Of a stretch of DNA of 64,000 bases, positions 25,046 to 33,909 are shown one piece after another (positions within the stretch are counted from its first letter, which is position 1; each line of letters begins with the position of its first letter). The notes beneath the pieces were generated by a model. That model was not told the origin of the DNA, did not search any database, and worked only from the letters and a program-made list of their open reading frames with translations. This DNA comes from Mycobacterium lentiflavum (lineage in GTDB: Bacteria > Actinomycetota > Actinomycetes > Mycobacteriales > Mycobacteriaceae), in contig NZ_CP092423.2 in assembly GCF_022374895.2 (NCBI RefSeq), positions 3,410,001-3,474,000 of the forward strand. Direction: 5' to 3'. The position numbers and the translations under genes were made by a program.

Positions 25046-26636
25046 GTTGAGCGGCAAGCCGAATTCCTTTGAGCTGGACGGCCGTGGGCCCTCGGACCGG
25101 CAGTTGCTTCTCACCGGTGCGGCGGTGGTAGTGGTCGCGGCACTGCTTACCGTCGCGATGTTGCTCAAGTCCACCGGCCGGCTCAACGACTATGTCCGGG
25201 TGGTCGCCGATCTGGTCAACGTCGGGGACGGGCTACCGCAGAAGTCCGACGTCAAGTATCACGGCGTGCTCGTCGGGACGGTCGATGATGTGGTTCCCGC
25301 GTCCAACGGAAAACCCAACTACGTCCATATCGATCTCAAAACCGAGTACGCCAAGTCGATTCCGGCCGGGGTCACCGCTCGCGTGGTGCCCAGCAACGTT
25401 TTCGCGGTGTCGTCGGTGCAGCTGGTGGGCTCGCCGCGACAGGACGGCCGGGACGGGGCGATCCGCGCCGGCGCGCACATCCCGGAAGACACCCGGCTTC
25501 CGACCGTGCTGTTTCAGACCACCGTCAGCAAGTTGCGCGACCTGCTGGCGGCCGCCGGCCGTGGCCGCGACGACAGATCCATCGGGATTTTGGCCGCACT
25601 CGGGGCGGCCACCGACCACCGCCGCGTCCCTTTGCTGAACGCCGGCGCACAGCTGAATCGCCTTCTCGACCAACTAAATTCGATCGTCAGCACCGATACG
25701 GGGCCGTCGACCGTGTCCGCGCTCGTCGATGCGGCCCGTGGGCTGCAGGCCACCGCACCCGATCTGCTCGACGCCTTGCACCAGGCCGTCGAACCGATGC
25801 AAACCTTCGCCGAGACGCGAGAGCAGTTGACCTCGCTGCTCTCCGGCGCCGAAGACACCGTCGGGACGGTGCACCAATCCTTCGACCGCCACATCGACCA
25901 ACTCATCCACATCACCAGCGATTTCACCCCGGTGCTGGGCGTGTTGGCGATGAAGTCCAACAATTTCGTGCCCGCCGTCACCAAGTTGGACAACCTGGCC
26001 AACAGGTTCATGGAGGAAGTGTGGGTACCGGGCCAAGATGTCGGCAATATGCGCGCAATGCTGACCTTTACCCCTAGCTCCACCTACACCCGTGCGGACT
26101 GCCCGCATTACGGAGACCTGAAGGGGCCCAGCTGCTTTACCGCACCGCTGATCCCGGTGCGTCCCGATATGCCGGAAGTGCTGCTGCCGCAGAACTATCA
26201 GCCGCCCAAGGATCTGGCGCCGCCGCCGGGTACGGTCATCGGCCCGGACGGGAATCTCGTCGCTGTCGGACCGCCGCTGATCAACCCGAACCCCGATCTG
26301 ACCGATCCCAATCCCCCACTGGCCCCGGGGATTACGCCGTCGCCTCCGGTGCCGGGCAGCGCCAACCCCGATAACCCATCGCCCGGGGCTCCCGCGACTC
26401 CTGCACCGAACGCGCCGTGGGTCGCACCCGTGGCGCCGAAGGCGCCGTGGATCCCGCAATCGTCTTTCGGAGGCAACGTCGGGCCCGTCGGCAGCCAATA
26501 CGAGCGAAACATGCTCAGCGTGATCACCGGGCAGGCGGCCACGCCGGCCACCGAGCTACTGCTGGGACCGGTGGCCCGCGGATCCACCGTCTCTTTAAGT
26601 CATGCACCGAAACCTGCACCCGGAGGGGCGAAATGA
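25038..26636 (+). CDS. Mce-family protein, MceA position
   Basis: 532 residues from GTG 25038, which overlaps yrbEB; TTG 25047 is an alternative. One N-terminal membrane anchor (about 25-43), an MlaD domain (about 50-130) and a helical MCE domain to about 360 are followed by a long Pro/Asn-rich tail with PNPDLTDPNPPLAP and PKAPWIPQSS stretches. The six Mce proteins assemble as a hexameric shaft that shuttles lipids across the periplasm. The extended proline-rich C-terminus is longer than in the other five members. It overlaps mceB by 4 bp (ATGA). Confidence 0.9.
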   Translation: MVRLSGKPNSFELDGRGPSDRQLLLTGAAVVVVAALLTVAMLLKSTGRLNDYVRVVADLVNVGDGLPQKSDVKYHGVLVGTVDDVVPASNGKPNYVHIDLKTEYAKSIPAGVTARVVPSNVFAVSSVQLVGSPRQDGRDGAIRAGAHIPEDTRLPTVLFQTTVSKLRDLLAAAGRGRDDRSIGILAALGAATDHRRVPLLNAGAQLNRLLDQLNSIVSTDTGPSTVSALVDAARGLQATAPDLLDALHQAVEPMQTFAETREQLTSLLSGAEDTVGTVHQSFDRHIDQLIHITSDFTPVLGVLAMKSNNFVPAVTKLDNLANRFMEEVWVPGQDVGNMRAMLTFTPSSTYTRADCPHYGDLKGPSCFTAPLIPVRPDMPEVLLPQNYQPPKDLAPPPGTVIGPDGNLVAVGPPLINPNPDLTDPNPPLAPGITPSPPVPGSANPDNPSPGAPATPAPNAPWVAPVAPKAPWIPQSSFGGNVGPVGSQYERNMLSVITGQAATPATELLLGPVARGSTVSLSHAPKPAPGGAK

Positions 26637-27688
26637 GATTTCGCGGCCCGTTGATCGGGCTCACCCTGTTCATGGTCGTCGCGTTGACGCTGACCTGGCT
26701 GGTGTACGTCAGCCTGCGACGTGACGTCGCCGGCGAGACCGCCAGGTATTCGGCACTGTTCACCGATGTCTACGGGCTACGCGAAGGCGACGACGTCCGG
26801 ATGGCCGGGGTGCGGGTGGGCCGGGTGGAGAGCGTGGAACTCGACGGGAAACTCGCCAGAGTCGCATTCGTCGTGCAAACCGATCAGCACCTGTACGGCA
26901 ACACCGTCGCGTCGGTGACCTACCAAAACATCGTCGGACAACGGTATCTCGGGCTGTCTTTGGGGCCGGAGGGGAATCGGAGCCTGCTCCCGCCGGGCAG
27001 TGTGCTGCCGCTGGAACGCACCGAACCATCTTTTGATGTCACCGCGCTGCTCAACGGCTACGAGCCGCTGTTCAGCCTGCTCAACCCGCAGGACGCCGAC
27101 AACCTCACCAAGGGAATCATCGCGTCGCTGCAGGGCGACTCCGCATCGCTGACCACGCTGATCAGCCAAACATCAACGCTCACACAGACTTTCGCCGGAC
27201 GAGATCAAGCCCTCGGCGACGTGATCACCAACCTCAACAAGGTGGTCGGCAACCTTGCGCGGCAAAACGACAATTTCGACGGGGTCATCACCGAAACCCG
27301 CGAGGTGGTCGATCGACTCGACCGGCGTCGCCCGGAACTGGTGGGCTCGGTGGGTTCACTGTCCCGAGTGATGGGCCGGCTCTCGACATCGGCCAACGAC
27401 GTATACCCGGCGCTGCGCGAATTCATCGACCGCAAACCCGGCGTGGCCCGGCACCTGATGGACGTCGAACCGCAGGTGGCGTTCTTCGGCGACAACATCC
27501 CGCTATTACTCAAAGGCCTTGTCCGAGTGGGTAACCAGGGTGCTTACGGCAACGCCTACGTGTGCGACGTCAACTTCATGGGCTTCTTCCCCGGCCTCAA
27601 CGACGTCGTGCCGATCATCGTCGCCGCGGCCACGCCGGGAAACAAGACGTGGCACACACCGAGATGCAGGAGCACCGCCGGTGGCTGA
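26633..27688 (+). CDS. Mce-family protein, MceB position
   Basis: 351 residues from ATG 26633, chosen because it overlaps the mceA stop and follows GGAGGGG at good spacing. An N-terminal transmembrane helix (about 6-26), an MlaD domain (to about 120, with YGLREGDDVRMAGVRVGRV) and a long coiled helical domain that builds the shaft. The C-terminus contains the CDVNFMGFFPGLNDVVP region typical of MceB proteins, with one Cys that can pair with a second near the end. mceC starts within its last codons. Confidence 0.9.
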   Translation: MRFRGPLIGLTLFMVVALTLTWLVYVSLRRDVAGETARYSALFTDVYGLREGDDVRMAGVRVGRVESVELDGKLARVAFVVQTDQHLYGNTVASVTYQNIVGQRYLGLSLGPEGNRSLLPPGSVLPLERTEPSFDVTALLNGYEPLFSLLNPQDADNLTKGIIASLQGDSASLTTLISQTSTLTQTFAGRDQALGDVITNLNKVVGNLARQNDNFDGVITETREVVDRLDRRRPELVGSVGSLSRVMGRLSTSANDVYPALREFIDRKPGVARHLMDVEPQVAFFGDNIPLLLKGLVRVGNQGAYGNAYVCDVNFMGFFPGLNDVVPIIVAAATPGNKTWHTPRCRSTAGG

Positions 27689-28727
27689 TTCGTCGGTCTG
27701 GCAGCGGTTGAGGAAGCGTCCGCTGGAGAGCTACAACACCACCTGGATGGGGTCTATCGCCGTCGCGGTGGTGGCTGCCGTGATCGGCGCCATGCTGGCG
27801 GTGCACGCGCTCGGTGCCGGCTACCGGCACTACACCGCCGAATTTCTGCAGGCCGCCGCACTGCGGGCCGGCAATCCGATCGTCGTCGCGGGGATCCCGG
27901 TCGGCGAAGTCACCAGCATGAAACTCGACGGCGACCACGTCGAGGCCGGACTGAAGATTCGCGACAATATCGTGCTGGGCAAGGATTCTCGAGCCACGAT
28001 CAAGGTCACCACGATCCTGGGATCGCGTTATCTCTCGGTGCAGCCCAACGGCTCGGCGGCGCTGCCCCACGGCACCTTTGACCTCGCGCACACCGAGGTT
28101 CCCTACGACTTGCAATCCGCATTACAGGATGCCACCACGACGTTCGAGCAGGTCGACTCCGACCGGTTCGCGCAATCGCTTGCCGTGCTGGGCAAGCAAC
28201 TCGAGGGCCTGCCCGCGGTGGTGCCACAGGCGATGACGAACATTCGATCGCTGTCGTCCATCATCGCGGTGCGACGCGACCAACTGGGTCAGCTGCTGGG
28301 AAGCACCGAACGAGTGACCAACACGTTGCGGCGCCAGCAGGCCGGCCTCGGCAATCTGATCAACCAGGGACAGGACCTGCTGGGCCAATTCGTCGCGCGG
28401 CGAGCCGTTTTCCACGCGATGATGCAATCGCTGACCAACATCGTCGACACCATGAGCCAGATCGTGGTCACCGACCGGTCGGGTCTTGACTCGCTGATCG
28501 CCGACATGCGCGACTTCACCGCCATGATGGCCAAGCACGACGACCTGCTGAGCAACCTGCTGCAAATCAGCCCAATCTTCTTCCGTGAGGCCACCAACCT
28601 CACCGGCGAGGGCAACGCAATCAATTTCAACGCCAACAACGTCCCGCTCGTCGACTCGTGGATGTGCGCCATCAGTGGCCGCGCCAAGCAGTTCGGGATG
28701 GTCCAATACTTCAAGGACTGCAAGTGA
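27681..28727 (+). CDS. Mce-family protein, MceC position
   Basis: 348 residues from GTG 27681, overlapping mceB by 8 bp. It has an anchor helix at about 20-42, an MlaD domain with AGNPIVVAGIPVGEVTSM and GSRYLSVQPNGS, then a helical region with an RR-rich segment (VRRDQLGQLLG). The C-terminal stretch SWMCAISGRAKQFGMVQYFKDCK has the two cysteines common to MceC proteins. Length and order agree with a standard mce operon. The stop overlaps the mceD ATG. Confidence 0.9.
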   Translation: MADSSVWQRLRKRPLESYNTTWMGSIAVAVVAAVIGAMLAVHALGAGYRHYTAEFLQAAALRAGNPIVVAGIPVGEVTSMKLDGDHVEAGLKIRDNIVLGKDSRATIKVTTILGSRYLSVQPNGSAALPHGTFDLAHTEVPYDLQSALQDATTTFEQVDSDRFAQSLAVLGKQLEGLPAVVPQAMTNIRSLSSIIAVRRDQLGQLLGSTERVTNTLRRQQAGLGNLINQGQDLLGQFVARRAVFHAMMQSLTNIVDTMSQIVVTDRSGLDSLIADMRDFTAMMAKHDDLLSNLLQISPIFFREATNLTGEGNAINFNANNVPLVDSWMCAISGRAKQFGMVQYFKDCK

Positions 28728-29845
28728 TGGCGTCGAAGATCCGGGCCAGGGCAGTGGCTACCATCGCGGCCCTGATGTTGGTGACCGCGGCCGTCGGGGT
28801 CGGCTGGTGGTACCTGGCGCCCGATCAGGACAGCATCACGGTGACGGCCCAATTCGACAGCGCCTCAGGACTTTACCAGGGCAATGTGGTCGCGGTACTG
28901 GGAATGCCGGTGGGCAAGATCACCAAGATCAACGCCAAGGGCGGCTACGTCGAAGTCGAATTCACCGTCGATCGCCACGTCAAGGTCCCCGCTACCGCCC
29001 AAGCCGTCACCGTGTCCACCTCGATCCTCACCGACCGGCAGATCGAACTCACGCCGCCCTACCATGGCGGTCCCGTCCTGGAGAACCACGACACCATCGG
29101 CTTGACCCGGACCAAGACCCCCGTCGAATTCAGCCGGGTGCTCAGCGTTCTCGACAAGGTCACCAAGTCGCTCGAGGGAGACGGCCGTGGCGGCGGCCCC
29201 GTCGCCGACGTACTGAACAACGGGACCTTGGTTATCGAAGGCAACGGCGGGCAGATCAAATCGGCGCTCGACGAGCTGTCCCGGGCGCTGCGCCTGTCCA
29301 GCGACGGCGGCGCGGCGACCCGCGAGCAGATCACCACGATCGTCAAGAACATCAGCTCGCTGTTCGACGCGGTGGCCGCCAACGACGGCAAGCTGCGCGA
29401 ATTCGCTTCCACCATTCACCAAGTCAGCCAGATCATGGCCGACGAGGATATCGGCGGCGGCAGTACCGGACGAAGATTCGACCAGCTGGTGCAACGAGCC
29501 GGCGAGCTGCTCGACGCCAACCGGGACACCATCAAGACGAGTCTGCTCCACGGCAACAAGATGCTGACGATGGTGACCAACCAGCGCCGCGACCTCGCCG
29601 AGCTCCTCGATGTGGCGCCGATGCTGGCCGACAACGCCTACAACATGATCGACCGCGCCAACGGTGCCGTGCGCGCCCGTTTCCTCACCGACCGATTGGT
29701 GTTCGACAGCCAATACACCAAAGAGATCTGCAACTTGATGGGCCTTCGGCAACTCGGATGCAGCACCGGAACGATCCAGGACTTCGGACCGGATTTCGGG
29801 TTGACCTACGTATTGGACGGCATGGCCGCGATGGGGCAGAAATGA
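28727..29845 (+). CDS. Mce-family protein, MceD position
   Basis: 372 residues from ATG 28727 (the GTG just before it, 28724, is in frame and possible). The N-terminal helix (about 8-28) is followed by an MlaD domain (SASGLYQGNVVAVLGMPVGKI) and a helical domain rich in Asn/Lys/Asp. Two C-terminal cysteines (ICNLMGLRQLGC) may form a disulfide. It overlaps mceE by 4 bp (ATGA). Confidence 0.9.
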   Translation: MASKIRARAVATIAALMLVTAAVGVGWWYLAPDQDSITVTAQFDSASGLYQGNVVAVLGMPVGKITKINAKGGYVEVEFTVDRHVKVPATAQAVTVSTSILTDRQIELTPPYHGGPVLENHDTIGLTRTKTPVEFSRVLSVLDKVTKSLEGDGRGGGPVADVLNNGTLVIEGNGGQIKSALDELSRALRLSSDGGAATREQITTIVKNISSLFDAVAANDGKLREFASTIHQVSQIMADEDIGGGSTGRRFDQLVQRAGELLDANRDTIKTSLLHGNKMLTMVTNQRRDLAELLDVAPMLADNAYNMIDRANGAVRARFLTDRLVFDSQYTKEICNLMGLRQLGCSTGTIQDFGPDFGLTYVLDGMAAMGQK

Positions 29846-31050
29846 TCACCGCCCGCGTCCGCGTCGCGCTGGCCATGGCGGCCACGGCGCTGATCGCCTC
29901 CGGATGCGGCACGAATGGTCTTGCCAGCCTGCCTCTTCCGGCTCCGGGGCTGGGTTCGGGCGGATACACCTTGACCGCGGTGTTCTCCAACGCGCTGAAC
30001 CTTCCGATGAACGCGAAGGTGAAGCTCGCCGGCGCCGACGTCGGGCAGGTCGAAGCGATGGTCGCACGCAACTACACCGCGGTCACCACGCTGCGGATCA
30101 GAAACGGGGTGCGGCTGCCCCGCGGCAGTACCGCCGAATTGCGCACCGCCACACCGCTGGGCGACGTGTTCGTGGCCCTGAAGCCACCCGCCGACGATCC
30201 CGCCGACGATCCGATGCTGCGGGGCGGCGACACCATCGGCCTGGATTCGACAGCCGCGGCAGCGACCGTCGAATCGGTTCTGAGCTCGGCGGCGATCCTG
30301 GTCAACGGCGGAGCGGTGCGCAATTTCACCAACATCATCAACGGTTTCGGGAAGGCCACCGGTGATCAGGGCCAGGCGTTCGGTGAGCTGATCCGCAAGT
30401 CCAACCAACTGGTCGCAACGCTCGACGCCAGATCCGACCAGATCTCGGGCGCGTTGACCGAATTATCCCGTCTGGCAGACCAACTCGACGCCAAGGACGC
30501 CGCCATCACCGACCTGATGACCGCGGCCCGGCCCGCCGTCTCCGCCCTGGCCGACAACACCACCCAGCTGTCGGATCTAGCGGTGCAGGTGGGCAACACC
30601 TCCCGGTTGCTGGCCAGATTCCCGTCGATCGGGGGCACCGACACCAGCGGCCGCAGCATCATCGGTGACCTCAACACGATTGCCGGGGCCGCCAACGACG
30701 TTGCCGTGAGCCCGGATACCAGCTTTTACGCGATCAACCGGATGATCCCCCCATTGGTCAAATCGACGTCAGGGAGCGCGATTTCGGTGCACGTGGGCGT
30801 CGACAAGCTGATCCTCGGATCGCTGCCCGACATCGGATATCCCGGCGATATCGGGCTACACGGGCCGCACCACTACAACATGAACCTTCTCGTCGGCACC
30901 CTGAAATACACCCTGTGGCGCTTGCAAGAACGCGTGGTCGGGCGGGGGCCGAACGCACCGCAGGTTCCCGTCATGCCCGATCCGAACATCCCGGGCCAAA
31001 TCGATATCGCCCCCGGTCCTCCCCTGCCCGCGCCGGGACCGCCACCGTGA
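29842..31050 (+). CDS. Mce-family lipoprotein, MceE (LprN-type) position
   Basis: 402 residues from ATG 29842. The signal peptide ends in ALIASGC with lipidated Cys22, so unlike the other Mce proteins it is anchored by lipid at the outer face. The MlaD domain (VFSNALNLPMNAKVKLAGADVG) and helical domain follow. The C-terminus is Pro-rich (GPPLPAPGPPP). MceE is always the lipoprotein of an mce operon, which fixes the order. It overlaps mceF by 4 bp (GTGA). Confidence 0.92.
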   Translation: MITARVRVALAMAATALIASGCGTNGLASLPLPAPGLGSGGYTLTAVFSNALNLPMNAKVKLAGADVGQVEAMVARNYTAVTTLRIRNGVRLPRGSTAELRTATPLGDVFVALKPPADDPADDPMLRGGDTIGLDSTAAAATVESVLSSAAILVNGGAVRNFTNIINGFGKATGDQGQAFGELIRKSNQLVATLDARSDQISGALTELSRLADQLDAKDAAITDLMTAARPAVSALADNTTQLSDLAVQVGNTSRLLARFPSIGGTDTSGRSIIGDLNTIAGAANDVAVSPDTSFYAINRMIPPLVKSTSGSAISVHVGVDKLILGSLPDIGYPGDIGLHGPHHYNMNLLVGTLKYTLWRLQERVVGRGPNAPQVPVMPDPNIPGQIDIAPGPPLPAPGPPP

Positions 31051-32297
31051 TCGCCGGAGCCGCCAACGTCGTGGTCAAAGTGGTGCGCGCCGCGCACCGC
31101 CAACAGGTCTGGCTGTCGGTGGCCGGACTGGTGCTCACCCTGGTGGTCGGAACCGCTTACCTGCTGATCGGGGCGTTGCGGGTGACACCGTTCGCGTCGT
31201 CCTACCGGGTCACCGTCCAGCTACCGGAATCCGGTGGCCTGCTGCCCAATCAGGATGTGGCGTTGCGTGGCGTGCGGATTGGCCGCGTCGAGTCGTTGCA
31301 GATCACCGACAGCGGAGTCAATGCGATCGCCAGCATCTCGTCGAAGGTGCGGGTTCCGGCCAACAGCGTCGCGCGCGTGTCGGCGCTCTCACCGGCCGGC
31401 GAGCAGTACATCGACTTGCTAGCCGAATCCGATGCCGGGCCGTATCTGCACGACGGCAGCCTGATCGCACTGGCCCACACCAGTGTTCCGGTCAGCCTGG
31501 CGCAATTGCTCGGTGACGCCGACGGGATGCTGGCCCAGGTCGATCGCCGCAAGGTCGAGCTGATCAAGAAGGAACTGAGCCTGAGCGCCGAGGGTCCGGC
31601 GAAGCTGGCCGCCATCGTTGACGGCGGCACGTTCCTGTTGTCGACACTCGATTCGGTGCTGCCCCAAACCACCAGCATCATCAAGACCAGCCGGGTGGTA
31701 CTCACCCTGACGAGTGATAAGAACGCCGGATTAGCTTCCACCGCAACCGAACTCAACCGGACGTTGTCCGGGGTTGCGCGCATGCAGGCCGGCTACCGGC
31801 GGCTGACCGCGCAGACACCGCAGACGCTGTCGGCGGTCGATAATTTGTTCTCCGACAATTCCGACACGATGGTGCAGCTGCTGGGCAGCATGGCCACCAT
31901 GTCGCAATTGCTCTACCAGCGGGTGCCGGCACTGAACGCGCTGTTCCCCGACTATCGCGGCTCGGTGCTGGACGCGGTGTCGAGCGCCTTCCACGACCAG
32001 GGAGTCTGGGCAATCGCCGACCTCTACCCCCGCTACGTGTGCGATTACGGGACGCCCGCGCACCCACCGTCGGCCGCGGACTACTACGAGCCGTTCATGT
32101 ACACCTATTGCCGCGACACCGACCCCGCCGTGTCGATCCGCGGGGCCAAGAACGCGCCGCGTCCGGGCGGCGATGACACCGCCGGTCCGCCGCCAGGAGC
32201 GGACCTGGGGCGCCGAACCGACCCAACTCCCAAGGGCCGCTTCACGATTCCCACGCCGTACGGCGGACCCCCGCTGCCGATCGAACCGCCCCACTGA
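31047..32297 (+). CDS. Mce-family protein, MceF position
   Basis: 416 residues from GTG 31047. The membrane anchor (about 20-45) precedes an MlaD domain (ESGGLLPNQDVALRGVRIGRVESLQ), a helical region, and a tail with the CDYGTPAHPP...YTYCRDT pair of cysteines characteristic of MceF and a final Pro/Gly-rich segment. It closes the hexamer set A-F. A 32-bp gap with a GAGGAG RBS separates it from the Mce-associated gene. Confidence 0.91.
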   Translation: MIAGAANVVVKVVRAAHRQQVWLSVAGLVLTLVVGTAYLLIGALRVTPFASSYRVTVQLPESGGLLPNQDVALRGVRIGRVESLQITDSGVNAIASISSKVRVPANSVARVSALSPAGEQYIDLLAESDAGPYLHDGSLIALAHTSVPVSLAQLLGDADGMLAQVDRRKVELIKKELSLSAEGPAKLAAIVDGGTFLLSTLDSVLPQTTSIIKTSRVVLTLTSDKNAGLASTATELNRTLSGVARMQAGYRRLTAQTPQTLSAVDNLFSDNSDTMVQLLGSMATMSQLLYQRVPALNALFPDYRGSVLDAVSSAFHDQGVWAIADLYPRYVCDYGTPAHPPSAADYYEPFMYTYCRDTDPAVSIRGAKNAPRPGGDDTAGPPPGADLGRRTDPTPKGRFTIPTPYGGPPLPIEPPH

Positions 32298-32329
32298 GAC
32301 CAACCTAAACTCTGACCGAGGAGTCGATA

Positions 32330-33061
32330 ATGACCGCCGCATCCGAGAAAGTTGCCGAGGCCGAAATGCCCCACGCGCCAAGCTCAGAACCCGAAGACGT
32401 CGAGGGCGCCGACGTCAAAGACGAAGACGTCGACGTTGACGACGAAGACGTCAAGGACGGCACGGACGGCACGGACGGCACGGACGGCAAGGACACCGAA
32501 GCGATCGACGCGGACGACGAGGACATCCCGTTCGGGCGCAAGGCCAATAACAACGGCGACAAGATCCCGCTGCGCAGCCGGCCCTGGGGGCACTATCTGC
32601 GCCGCAGCGCGCTGCCGCTGTTACTCATTGCCTCGCTTGCGGTTAACGGCTTGCTCGGCTGGACGCTGTGGCAAGAGCATCAGGTGAAGGAGGCGGGCCA
32701 GCAGGCTCAACAGGCCGCGATCACCTACGCGCAGGTGCTGACGAGCATCGACTCCAACAAGGTCGACGAGAACTTCCGGCAGGTGCTCGACGGCGCGACC
32801 GGCGAGTTCAAAGACATGTACACCCAGTCCAGCGTGCAACTTCGGCAGCTGCTGATCGACAACAAGGCGAGCGCCCACGGCGTGGTGGTGGATTCGGCGA
32901 TTCAGTCCGCATCCACGAATAAGGTTGTGGTACTTGTCTTTATCGACCAAACCGTGGCCAATTCGCAGTCGCCCGATCCACGCATCGACCGCAGCCGGAT
33001 CAAAATGACGATGGAGAAGGTCGATGGCCGCTGGCGGGCCAGCAAGGTGCAGCTGCTGTGA
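32330..33061 (+). CDS. Mce-associated membrane protein (Mas family)
   Basis: 243 residues. The first ~80 are strongly acidic and disordered, with DVxDEDV and DGTDGTDGTDG repeats. A single membrane helix (about 95-115) follows, then an NTF2-like extracytoplasmic domain (from about 120 to the end, ending RWRASKVQLL), as in other mycobacterial Mas/OmamA-type proteins that stabilise Mce transporters. It is the first gene after mceF. The next gene overlaps its stop by 4 bp, so the operon runs on. Confidence 0.87.
   Translation: MTAASEKVAEAEMPHAPSSEPEDVEGADVKDEDVDVDDEDVKDGTDGTDGTDGKDTEAIDADDEDIPFGRKANNNGDKIPLRSRPWGHYLRRSALPLLLIASLAVNGLLGWTLWQEHQVKEAGQQAQQAAITYAQVLTSIDSNKVDENFRQVLDGATGEFKDMYTQSSVQLRQLLIDNKASAHGVVVDSAIQSASTNKVVVLVFIDQTVANSQSPDPRIDRSRIKMTMEKVDGRWRASKVQLL
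32457..32487 (+). repeat. 9-bp tandem repeat encoding DGT units
   Basis: gacggcacg repeated three times and then gacggcaag, inside the acidic N-terminal part of the Mas gene. It is in frame, so unit changes would not break the gene. Confidence 0.85.
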
Positions 33062-33828
33062 TCGGACGACTCCTCGCGACGCTTTTATTGGCCTCCGCCG
33101 CGACGGCGATTCCCGGTGCGGCCGTCGCGCGGGCCTCGGCCCCGTCGTTCTGCGGCGAGCTCGGCGGCGACTGGGACGGCCAGTACTGCCACACCACGGT
33201 GACCTCGGAACGCAATGCCGTCCGTGACATCAAGGTGGCCCTGCCCGGCGAGCTGATCGACAACCCCGTCACCAGTGGTGTGGTGCGCGACTATCTGCAC
33301 ACGCTGGTCAACAACTGGCGTAACGCCAACACCCACATGGCCGCCGACAGCTATGGCGAGGAGAACTACGAAATCTTCCGGCACGCCAACCTGCTCAGCG
33401 CGGTGTTCCACGAGGACTACCACGCCGACGGGCCCAAGCCGAACAATGCCTACCGCACCTTCACGTTCGACCTGGCCAGCGGGCGCCGGCTGCAGCTGTC
33501 GGATGTGACGACGCCGAATCCGCTGACCGCGATCCCGCCGCTGGCGCAGCCCTTCATCGAAACCGCGCTCAATCAAGCACCGCCGCCGCACGATCCGGGG
33601 ACCTACCCGTTCATCGTCGACCGCTGGACGCCGGACAAGGTGTACTCCGGCGCGTACAAGGCGTGGGCGCTGACCCCCGACGAGTTGATCCTCTACATGC
33701 CGGACTATCCCGTCGGCCATGACGAGCCGATCAACTTCTCACCGGGCCTGCCGCAGTGGTACATGGACGGCGGCACCGTGCAGGCCCACATCCCGCTCTC
33801 GGCATTGGCGCCGGTGCTGCGCATCTAG
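33058..33828 (+). CDS. Secreted MPT64/RsiV-like (DUF3298-type) protein
   Basis: 256 residues from GTG 33058, overlapping the Mas stop by 4 bp. A signal peptide ends near AVARASA (about residue 27). The mature part resembles secreted antigen MPT64 in order and motifs: FCGELGGDWDGQYCH near the start (compare the YCEEL...GQAC of MPT64), AYRTFTFDLASGRRLQLSDV in the middle and the late WALTPDELILYMPDY plus HIPLSAL. MPT64 relatives have been reported as esterase-like, but catalysis is not evident here. Its overlap with the mce operon suggests a role with the transported lipid. Confidence 0.8.
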   Translation: MIGRLLATLLLASAATAIPGAAVARASAPSFCGELGGDWDGQYCHTTVTSERNAVRDIKVALPGELIDNPVTSGVVRDYLHTLVNNWRNANTHMAADSYGEENYEIFRHANLLSAVFHEDYHADGPKPNNAYRTFTFDLASGRRLQLSDVTTPNPLTAIPPLAQPFIETALNQAPPPHDPGTYPFIVDRWTPDKVYSGAYKAWALTPDELILYMPDYPVGHDEPINFSPGLPQWYMDGGTVQAHIPLSALAPVLRI

Positions 33829-33909
33829 TCGGCGGTCCCGCCGGTGCCCGCGTACAGTGGCGGTGGTTAAGTCACCTAACTAATGCAGAGACACCGCGGA
33901 GGAACACCC

